A stretch of 64,000 nucleotides of DNA, from NCBI GenBank assembly GCA_014607495.2, contig CP053156.1:9982001-10046000 (forward strand), in the 5' to 3' direction. The stretch comes from Carposina sasakii. Lineage: Eukaryota > Arthropoda > Insecta > Lepidoptera > Carposinidae. The first letter of the stretch is position 1. Each line of letters opens with the position of its first letter. Below, in pieces: positions 54,675-64,000 of the stretch. The position numbers and the translations under genes are program-made. The notes below the pieces were generated by a model. The model did not search any database and was not told where the DNA came from. It saw only the letters and a list, made by a program, of their open reading frames with translations.

Positions 54675-57539
54675 GTTCACATAAGCACAGGGAAAAATTC
54701 CTATAGGTGAATATTTTAAGGCTATTCTATTTTATTTCATATCTACAACCTTCAAGTGCCTATGCACACTTATTGCGGGCGAATCGATATCGTAGCGCGA
54801 ATCGCCAGGTGCATACTAGCTAGCGCCGTTCCCACGCTCATTTCTCCAGCGTAAATACAGCATTTCATTCTACTTCCTTGCAATAAATACAGCTATTGAA
54901 CAGCAAGATAGAAAGTAATAAAAAAATCTATGACTGTGAATGGAGCTATTGAAAATATCTAATCTCTGAGGAGAATGAAATCGTTACCCTATTCCTTCTT
55001 ACTGAACCTCTCATTGTTGAAATATTATGTGAATTGTAGTCAATCATTGCTGGTTATTGCTCGGTATTCTTGTATCATATATTACTAGAAATACAAAAAT
55101 AAAAAATAACTTTTATGAATAAAGACATAAATATCTTCATCTTTTCTAAAAGTGTCGTCGAAGTTAGATTTTATTTTTATGAAGATGAAACTTGTATGTA
55201 GAGTTCGACTTGTGCATATCATTGGTACATAATTCAAAAGTTTTGTATTGTCTCGTACAATTTAGATATTCATTATGTATTTAAATGAAATTGTGGGTTT
55301 AAACCGTAGAGTTTCCGCTACTGAAGGTTAATTAACCTACTTATAAATAAGTTCTGCTGAACTCGTGTGAGCTGAAATAGTATAGAGGGTATGGTCGGGT
55401 CATTGATCTGTTCTACATATTTATATTATTTATTGATTATTTATATTTTTTCTGACGAATAAAGGAAATTGTAATGTTCTCGATTATTTTTGGCAGCATG
55501 AAAGATTTTCTGTAGTATCTAGTAATATGTGCTTCCGATTTCGGTATTACCTACATGTATAATTTCAATATAATCATCTGATCATTTGAACTCAATAATA
55601 GAGAGCAAGTGAAAGGATATAAGTATCTCTTTTCTTCCTTTAGACACATTTCAATTTTATGAGAGATTTTGCAAAATACCTAAAGTAAATATAACGGGGA
55701 TGAGAGTGTAATGAGAAAACCAATCAAATCATGTTCCTATTTTGATCAAAATATTAACAAACTTTAAGTTGATTTCACCGATGCCAGGTTAATGTTTGCC
55801 AAATTTCTCGCAAAAGGTTAAATGAAAAACTAACTCCTACGTAAAAAGAGCTATCAATTTATTTTGCTAACCTCACTGCGTATAAAATTAGAAAACCGAG
55901 ATATCTAATCCTCCGCACACTAGGTATAGGTATTACTAGAGGATTTTCGTTTCCCAATTTCAGATTGTCAGTTGTCATAAAAACATACGCCACAGTACAT
56001 TATATCAGTAGTATAAACTTTTATCAAAATGGTGTCTACCCCATGTCAAATTAACTGGGGTAATGACAAATGAAGAGCCACTTTTTTATTTATAAGTAGG
56101 TATTTATATATTTATATATATTATAAGTAGCTTTTGAAATTATATTTTAAGTCCAAACTTTGTTAACCTTTGCACACTAATTTTATTGCCATCCAACTAG
56201 CTACTGGTGATACTAATTACAATATACTGTGCCTACATTGTAACAACTCGGTGTTGGTGCTTTTAAGAATACTAATAAAATAAAATAAATAAACCAATAA
56301 AATAAATAAAACAAATACTTAATAATAATAAATAATACAAGTTCAGAGGCTACCACGAGTTTATGCTACTACGTTAGATTCTTTCTATTAAGACAAATAT
56401 TAAGTAGATGCAGTACAGCACCGATATGTATTTAGTCCTATGTATGTAGGTGTTATAACTATGCTTCATGCGCTAGACATAAGCAACCAACCTGAGGATA
56501 TGACTTCGATTCATTTGCGCTATTAAAGGTGGCAACGACTGAGTCCCTTCCCTTTACTGTCCATACGAATGCCGACGAAGGGAAATAACATGTAATATCT
56601 CACAAATATTTTTTTATAAAATATAATTATGATCTTTATAAAATAAGTTAGTGTGCTGCAATGCTTACTCTGTGGCACCGGTAGTGCGGTCGTAGCAAGC
56701 GGAACCAATACAGACCGACCACTACGTACTCCGAGTATTTGCTGGCTCCTCCGGGATTATTTTCCAAGCGCCTCGCTCTAGGTATGAAGCGTTCAGATAC
56801 CAATTCTATACCCGGTATTTCTAGCTCAACTTTTCTAAAGAGTATTTATTTTGAGATTGGAAAACGGGAGTTCAGAGAATGTAGCAGCCATTAGAAATTC
56901 GTCGTACTCACTTTTTAACAATATCCAAACAAATGTTTTTGGCGAATCAAACGTTGATGGTATTTTGATAGAATTTTCAGGAAGTTGGTAGGATAATATA
57001 GATACTCTTTTTAAAAATAGCTTATGTATACTCGTAGCAGCTAAGCTAGATAATATCAGTTTGTTATTCTATTAAATCTATCTCTCTTCCAAGTTCTCGT
57101 ATATTTATTGTCTATATTTTAAAGCGGCCTCTTGCACACACCTACAAAGTTGGATGCATAAACATGTTTTAATTTCATAGTTCCGTACTTGCCTTAAAAC
57201 TATTCAGGCTATTCCCATCAGACGGCTTACCAACTGACCAACACAAATACCGCTCAGATTTCCCCCGGGCCTGAGTCGAGCAGCTAAAGACCATGATTTC
57301 TGCAGTAGATCTCTACCTGAGATCCTCGTTTATTTGCATAAACTCTAACCGTGCCTGCATCATTACATACAGTGTAATAAAATTAACCGCCCATTGGCGT
57401 ATTACTCGTAGTTAGTTAATTCATTTGCGTATATTCTGCACTATGCAGACCATTGTATGACATAATTATTACAAATGGTTTGGATATGTACGAGTATAGT
57501 ATTTTTTATTATTTTGTTAAATATAGTATTTGATTGGTT
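54675..57539. other. Unique DNA with a conserved-element-like island
   Basis: No gene recognised. At 57200-57430 there is a GC-richer block with the POU/octamer-like ATTTGCATAA, GCCCATTGG and AGTTAGTTAATT. It looks like regulatory DNA. The minus-strand frame at 56523-56708 has no domain. Confidence 0.3.
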
Positions 57540-57774
57540 AGGTATAAGGTTTTATAAATGAAATTGTATTAGGCGTTACAATTCGGAAGTTCAAACATTC
57601 ACTATGGGTGCGCCCACCACCGGGCCCTACACCCTCCACTGACCCTCGGATCTGATAACTCATAATTGCGACAACAGGCACTTGCACTAACTACAATCGC
57701 CATGAGAAACCAGACCCGAGCACCTAGCATGCAAGACGATACATTGCACCATTCCGAAATCAAAAACTAGATAA

Positions 57775-57821
57775 ATAATCTACATATGTTTCGCCAACAA
57801 CCGTGGCATCCTCAGGATTAT
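57775..57821 (-). ncRNA. Hammerhead-ribozyme-like motif, left arm
   Basis: 47 nt on the sense strand of the Penelope copy: AUAAUC, CUGAGGA, helix II GCC...GGC, GAA, ACAUAUGU, A, GAUUAU. Stem I closes perfectly. Penelope-like elements are known to carry hammerhead motifs in their terminal repeats. Confidence 0.65.
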
Positions 57822-58155
57822 AGAAATTAGTAAATTAGTAAACCACTAATTACTATGAACCTCTAAAACCCAACACATTACTTACACAGAATTAACTACC
57901 CTCTACTAAGTATTAAAAAATATATAAATAATTACCCACCATTATTTATATTTCAAATAAATATATACTATTTGTGCACACAAACCAAATAGTATTGGGT
58001 GAATTAGTTAAATTTAAATGAAAAAATTCAAAAATTCACCAAAATATTGATAAATTAGTAAAGAAAACAAGGATGTATGGAACAACATATTCATTGCCCA
58101 CAAAAACAAAAATTGTTATTGACATTGACAAGCCACTACATTCTAAGGTTACTGT

Positions 58156-60292
58156 TTATTTATTTATTCTAGCCAATGAGTTCAATAGCGGAGACAAAAA
58201 TTCAACCTGTTCATTTAAAAGGTTTACACCAGAATATTTGGCTTTCAAAATCTCCAACTGTTCCAAAATAGATAGACGAATGCCCTTTTCACACGTATGC
58301 AGACTAACAAAACTGTGGTCATCTGGAATTTTATGGTTTGAAACTAACAAGTGTTTGGCAAAATGTGATTTTTCAGGGAAATTGTTCCTATAAGCTGCCA
58401 AATGTTCTTGGTATCTAATCTTGAAGTTACGACCCGTTTGACCTATATAAACAGAATTACAGTCAGGACAGTGCAAGCTATAAACTCCTGATTTTTTATC
58501 AATTGGTAATATTTGTTTTGTGTTAATTAATCTATTTAAAGAATTAAAAGTCTTAAAAGCCACCAAGATGTTTTGTTTTTTCAATGATTTTGCAATCATC
58601 TCTGAGATATAGCCAAAATATGGTAAACTACCAGTGTAAATATTTGTAATCTCCTCTATTTTTGGGTACAACATTTGTTTAACTAAAATGTTTTTCTTTT
58701 TATCAATTAGGTTATAAATTAGTTGTGAACTATATCCATTTGATCTGGCTATTTGTATAATAGTATTTATTTCTTTAACATAATTAAAGTTATTAAGCGG
58801 TAACGTTACTAACCTGTGTATCATTGATTTGTATGCCGCAAGCTTATGTTTGCCATGGATGGAAAGAATCAATTGGAATAGTTACATCTGTATGTGTTGG
58901 TTTCCGGTAAACTGAAAAATCATGATAATCTCCCAATCTAGTAATAGTTACATCTAAAAAATTTATACTATTGTTTATTTCTTGTTCTATTTTAAATTTA
59001 ATCTTAGGATGTTTTGTGTTAAGGACGTTAACAAAAAGATGAAACTGCCTAACTGTGCCTGTCCAACATAAGATGATATCATCAACATATCTAAAATAAT
59101 ATTTTATATGATTATTACTATTAACAATATATTCATTTTCAAACCAATCCATAAATATATCGGCTAAAAGAGGTGAAAGCGGAGAACCCATAGTAAGACC
59201 ATCCTTTTGTATGTAATATGTATTATTATAGCAGAAATAATTCTGGCTCATACAAAGTCTAGTTAAGGTAATAAGATTATCTGCCTCCATTGGATTTAGT
59301 TTAACTTTTTCACACCAAGTTTTAATAATATTTAAACATTCCTTGTAAGGAACATTTGTAAACAAACTCTCAACATCTAAAGAAAATAATTTGGAATTTG
59401 TTGATAATTTAATATTTTTAATTTTATCTATTAAATTTAGACTATTATTGACACTATATTTGGGTGTAAATTGAATTTTTTCCTTTATAATGTCATTCAG
59501 AAATTTTGCTAATTTATAAGCTGGAGCTCCAATATATGAAACGACTGGCCTTAATGGTATATTATCTTTATGAATTTTTGGTAAACCATATAACAATGGT
59601 GTTACCGGGTTCATTGGAATATAACGTTCCTTTAAATAAGCAGAATTTTTTGGAAAAATATATTCAGCAGAAGTAATACATTGCTTTAATTGTGCATGGA
59701 ATTTCTTAGTTGGATCAAATGGTAAAATTTGAAATTCATCTGTATTGAGGATCTCCATTATCTTACCATGATACACCTCCTGCTTCATTATTACCAAAGT
59801 ATTACCCTTGTCCGCTTTACTAATTAAAAGATTATTATGATTTATTTTTAGTTGTATAGATTTATATATTTTAGAAAAGTGTGTAGTATGATTATAATTA
59901 CTAAAGTTATTCAATGTATTATTTTGTAAAGACCTCATCTCGCCGGCCAAGACACTTTTGCCAATGGTATCCACTTTATTTCTTACTAATGTTATTTCAG
60001 TGTCCACTGCCAAACGTTCAAAAGATTTGTTGGAAATGTCTTTTGGTGGGCAAAATTTCAATCCCTTCATCAACAACCCCATTTCCTGATTTGAGAAATT
60101 AATGTCAGAAAGATTTTTAACTCTTGGATAAAATTTATGTGTACTTATGTTAGGTGGACTTATGTTATTAGAACCTTTATCATAAATGTATTTTAAATGA
60201 ATTAAACGTTTAATTTTTTGAGACTGTGTATTAAATTTATTCTGACCTGCAAAATGGGCAAAGTCCCTAGCTTTCCGGTCTAAAACCAACAC
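58156..60292 (-). pseudogene. Penelope-like reverse transcriptase-GIY-YIG endonuclease
   Basis: Two overlapping frames (58844-60292 and 58156-58872) are parts of one protein, split by one extra base near 58850; the inverted copy lacks that base. RT motifs in order: LPKIHKDNIPLRPVVSYIGAP, SLDVESLFTNVP (first Asp), GLTMGSPLSPLLADIF and YFRYVDDIIL (YVDD). After a linker comes the GIY-YIG endonuclease: GVYSLHCPDCNSVYIGQTGR with a CxxC pair and later LLNEQVEF. The protein would prime and copy RNA at a nicked target. The first codon of the open frame, at 60292, is GTG, and the N-terminus has been lost at the junction with the inverted copy. Confidence 0.8.
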
Positions 60293-60439
60293 ATACAGAT
60301 GTAACTATTCCAATTGATTCTTTCCATCCATGGCAACATAAGCTTGCGGCATACAAATCAATGATACACAGGTTAGTAACGTTACCGCTTAATAACTTTA
60401 ATTATGTTAAAGAAATAAATACTATTATACAAATAGCCA

Positions 60440-61027
60440 GATCAAATGGATATAGTTCACAACTAATTTATAACTAATTGATAAAAAGAAAAACATTTTA
60501 GTTAAACAAATGTTGTACCCAAAAATAGAGGAGATTACAAATATTTACACTGGTAGTTTACCATATTTGGCTATATCTCAGAGATGATTGCAAAATCATT
60601 GAAAAAACAAAACATCTTGGTGGCTTTTAAGACTTTTAATTCTTTAAATAGATTAATTAACACAAAACAAATATTACCAATTGATAAAAAATCAGGAGTT
60701 TATAGCTTGCACTGTCCTGACTGTAATTCTGTTTATATAGGTCAAACGGGTCGTAACTTCAAGATTAGATACCAAGAACATTTGGCAGCTTATAGGAACA
60801 ATTTCCCTGAAAAATCACATTTTGCCAAACACTTGTTAGTTTCAAACCATAAAATTCCAGATGACCACAGTTTTGTTAGTCTGCATACGTGTGAAAAGGG
60901 CATTCGTCTATCTATTTTGGAACAGTTGGAGATTTTGAAAGCCAAATATTCTGGTGTAAACCTTTTAAATGAACAGGTTGAATTTTTGTCTCCGCTATTG
61001 AACTCATTGGCTAGAATAAATAAATAA
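60440..61027 (+). pseudogene. Partial Penelope GIY-YIG endonuclease in the inverted copy
   Basis: Encodes the same C-terminal linker and endonuclease as the minus-strand copy, from MIAKSLKKQNILVAF to LLNSLARINK, and is intact from 60584. Upstream it lacks one base near 60475 and another near 60570 relative to its partner, breaking the frame. No RT catalytic part is present. Confidence 0.75.
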
Positions 61028-61360
61028 ACAGTAACCTTAGAATGTAGTGGCTTGTCAATGTCAATAACAATTTTTGTTTTTGTGGGCAATGAATATGTTG
61101 TTCCATACATCCTTGTTTTCTTTACTAATTTATCAATATTTTGGTGAATTTTTGAATTTTTTCATTTAAATTAACTAATTCACCCAATACTATTTGGTTT
61201 GTGTGCACAAATAGTATATATTTATTTGAAATATAAATAATGGTGGGTAATTATTTATATATTTTTTAATACTTAGTAGAGGGTAGTTAATTCTGTGTAA
61301 GTAATGTGTTGGGTTTTAGAGGTTCATAGTAATTAGTGGTTTACTAATTTACTAATTTCT

Positions 61361-61407
61361 ATAATCCTGAGGATGCCACGGTTGTTGGCGAAACATATGT
61401 AGATTAT
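61361..61407 (+). ncRNA. Hammerhead-ribozyme-like motif, right arm
   Basis: Exact sense-strand match, in the inverted copy, to the motif at 57775-57821. Core CUGAGGA at 61367-61373, GCC at 61375-61377, GGC at 61387-61389, helix III ACAUAUGU at 61393-61400, predicted cleavage after A61401, and stem I closed by 61402-61407. Confidence 0.65.
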
Positions 61408-61752
61408 TTATCTAGTTTTTGATTTCGGAATGGTGCAATGTATCGTCTTGCATGCTAGGTGCTCGGGTCTGGTTTCTCATGGCGATTGTAGTTAGTGCAA
61501 GTGCCTGTTGTCGCAATTATGAGTTATCAGATCCGAGGGTCAGTGGAGGGTGTAGGGCCCGGTGGTGGGCGCACCCATAGTGAATAGGTATAAGGTTTAA
61601 AATTACGTTAAAGTTGTGAGTCGTGTATTTATTAATTTAAAAATATATTGCTCAATGTCTAATCCAGTAAAATAGCGACAGAAATTAACATACCCGTTCT
61701 TCATAGGGCGAGTGAAGTGACACATATATATAGGGCGATCTATACCTATATA

Positions 61753-62002
61753 CAGGATGTAACAGAAAGGGTATGTTAAGCGAAAAGCTGTATAAATAGC
61801 CCACTATAGAGAACCTATTTCCAAAATTTGAGACTCGAAATCACATTTTTATTTTTCAAGATTGTATGAGATATTTAAAACTTCTCCATACTATCGGGAA
61901 AAATAAACATGTGATTTCGGATCTCAAATTTTGTGGATAAGTTCTCTATAGTGGGCTATTTACATAGCTTTTCGCTTAACATACCCTTTTTGTTACACCC
62001 TG
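61753..62002. mobile_element. Fold-back MITE of the CAGGGTGTAAC family, copy 3
   Basis: 250 bp with long inverted arms. Compared with the copies at 28.0 and 30.8 kb its central loop is reversed, which means insertion in the opposite orientation. TATA on both sides (61749-61752 and 62003-62006). Confidence 0.75.
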
Positions 62003-62006
62003 TATA

Positions 62007-64000
62007 ATATAGATATGCACACCACTATACAGTGTTGCCAACTTTACCTCATGGTAGGATTGCGTCATCATCACCATCGGATGATGACTATGAAACCGGA
62101 CAATACACGTTGAGTCGTTGTACCCCTGAAAAATTCTCCCCCTAAAAGTCCCCCTAGTTATCTTTTTTCCCCTAAATTTAGGGGTAAATCCCCTAAGTTG
62201 TCACCACTGCCACTATATTCCCAAAACGGGCTAGCCAGAACTGCAAGATCACAATAAGATCCTACAGCCACGTTTAGCATAGTGGGGTCAGACGTAAAAG
62301 ATCATACGATATACTATGTTTTAAGTAAAGTCATGTGCCTATAAACATGAAAAGTTATCAAATAGGTAGATTGACAGTTTCATTTGTGGTTGTACCTACT
62401 CGTAGCTATAAATTTTACCTAGGTTCTGTCTGTGGAACCGTGTGGTACATAATACAAGCGTGCATACGAATTTTTCATCGATTTCCCAAAGGAGTCGAGT
62501 TATAAGTATGTAAGAGCCTGGCTGACCACCGTACAATTTTCATATCGAGGAAACTCAACTACTTATGAAGCAATACTCGTATTATTGGCTATATTATCAT
62601 TTCGGTTTGTTAACTTTTCCCTCTAATAATATTATAAATGTGAATGTTTAATGGTTTGTAATTTACTTATTCATAAAAACAAAACTACTGAACGAATTTT
62701 GATAGAATTCGCCTGTTACATAGCTTATACATCAGAATAATAATATTTTGTTTTTGCTACAAGGTTTACTAAATGGACGGTCACGAAAATCACGAAAATC
62801 AGCTGTAACTAATAAACATAAGTTACAGATAAAAAAATCATCAACAATGAACAATTTATATTCTACAGAAAGCAGTACTCGTACTATCCTTTCAAAATGA
62901 AGGGTTAGGTAAATCTATTTACAAATAACTCGGGAGCTTCTAGGAAAATTTATTTAATAAATATTAATACAGAAACATATAAGCTCAAGCTACTTTTTAA
63001 GGTTGGCAGAGTTCCAAAAATAAACATCTTCCTTTTCGCAGACAGACTTAGGTGCTTTATTTTCACAAAGACTAGAGCACACCACTTACTCCATCCGCGT
63101 AGTTTACTATAAAAAATATTTTAATAGTATATTTTTAGAAAGCATAATATAATAACGATTTGACAACCGATTAGTATATGGTTGTGCTGAGCCTATCTGC
63201 TACATCATAGATCCTTTTTAAAACGTTATAAATCCCGTTTAAAACCCGATAGGTGCATTACCTACTTGATATTGCGAGTTTTAACTAAAACATACTGAGA
63301 CTGTCTATCTCTACGGTCTTCTAAAACACCTTTGGTGTTATTAAAAAGAATATAAGTATCATTTAAGCGAAACATTGCCTAAATTTGACGGATATTCTAT
63401 ACATTTTGCTGTCAAATGTCATATTTAAAACGAGTCTAACTTTAGGCCAGGGATTTGGTATCTCCTTACATTTCTATGCTTTAGGCGCTCTTTTGTAATA
63501 ACACCGTCTGTGTCCTATTAGAAACCTTCTTATTTTGCGAAACGTTCATAAACACCTTCTTCTTCTAAGGAATACTGTCTCTTTCTTGAATCAAATATTT
63601 TATTCAACCGAAATATATCTACGAGTTTGCAAGCAGTTATTGTGTAGGATTCTGTTTGCTATTGTCAATAAGGAAAAGATAATAACTTCTTACCGATTCC
63701 TGTATATTGTTCGTAACCAAATACACTTACCCGATATGCTTAATTGAGCATATACCAGTATAACCAATAACATACCAGAGTAGTTCGAAAATCCATTAAT
63801 ATTACATAGCACTTACATTAGAGCCCTCGTGATGGACAAGCCGGCTGTCCAGTGTTACCACAAGTACTGCTTAGTAGATCATAATTGACCAGGTTTACAT
63901 TACATACTTATGATTAACGTTAAATGTATAATATACATTGTAGATAATGCTATGCTTAGTAGTTGAATAGTTGAAAGAGAACAAGAAGAATCATTACGAG
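62007..64000. other. No gene recognised; Helitron scrap
   Basis: Bases 62622-62760 (TCTAATAATATTATAAATGTG, AAACTACTGAACGAATTTTG) look like the 5' half of a Helitron-like element. The rest is AT-rich unique DNA. Confidence 0.35.

Larger units (their letters stand above)
57553..61585. mobile_element. Penelope-like retroelement as an inverted twin
   Basis: A minus-strand Penelope-like element (57553 to about 60282) abuts an inverted, 5'-truncated second copy on the plus strand (about 60283-61585). The matching arms are 57598-58902 and 60283-61585; about 1.38 kb in the middle is single-copy. A perfect 13-bp duplication AGGTATAAGGTTT flanks the whole (57540-57552 and 61586-61598), so both halves were inserted together. 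The two 3' ends face outward. Each arm has a ribozyme-like motif and a GIY-YIG endonuclease end. Confidence 0.85.

Noticed and set aside
61753..62002. An inverted internal segment in fold-back MITE copy 3
   Set aside because: Because the arms are symmetrical, simple insertion of the whole element in the opposite orientation explains the reversed loop.

Overview
This is a stretch of animal nuclear DNA, most probably from a moth or butterfly (Lepidoptera). It is AT-rich and gene-poor, with no operons. It is crowded with repeats of kinds common in lepidopteran genomes: short Helitron ends finishing in CTAGT, tRNA-derived SINEs, many fold-back MITEs, and BEL/Pao, DIRS and Penelope retroelements. 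The species cannot be named from the sequence.

Layout: 1-6 kb is mostly unique AT-rich DNA with a Helitron fragment and a LINE-capturing repeat. A rearranged BEL/Pao retrotransposon lies at 6.2-13.06 kb (minus strand). MITEs, SINE pieces and Helitron ends occupy 13-21 kb. A 4.95-kb DIRS-type tyrosine-recombinase retrotransposon lies at 21.5-26.5 kb (minus). MITEs and unique DNA follow at 26.5-33 kb. At 33-47 kb are the host genes: three single-exon short-chain dehydrogenase/reductases (33.3, 39.3 and 44.5 kb, all minus) and a small membrane-protein ORF (46.6 kb, plus). Between them sit a SINE, a Penelope-derived inverted unit (37.3-38.4 kb) and a 3.3-kb inverted repeat (40.3-43.7 kb). The 47-57 kb part has no recognisable gene but holds an odd AACA-rich tract (49.3-51.6 kb). 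A Penelope-like element arranged as an inverted twin fills 57.55-61.59 kb.

How the parts relate: the three reductases look like a local tandem expansion of membrane-anchored retinol-dehydrogenase-like enzymes, later spread apart by transposons. The retroelements are all broken, but their architecture is unusually readable. The DIRS element keeps inverted terminal repeats, an internal complementary region matching both outer ends, and a predicted spliceosomal intron filled by a 4 x 115-bp tandem array. The Penelope twin is flanked by one perfect 13-bp target duplication, so both halves entered together. Its two arms carry hammerhead-ribozyme-like motifs, and a second, shorter Penelope-derived unit nearby repeats the same architecture with a 12-bp duplication.

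All repeat comparisons were made by eye within this window. No database or folding program was used.
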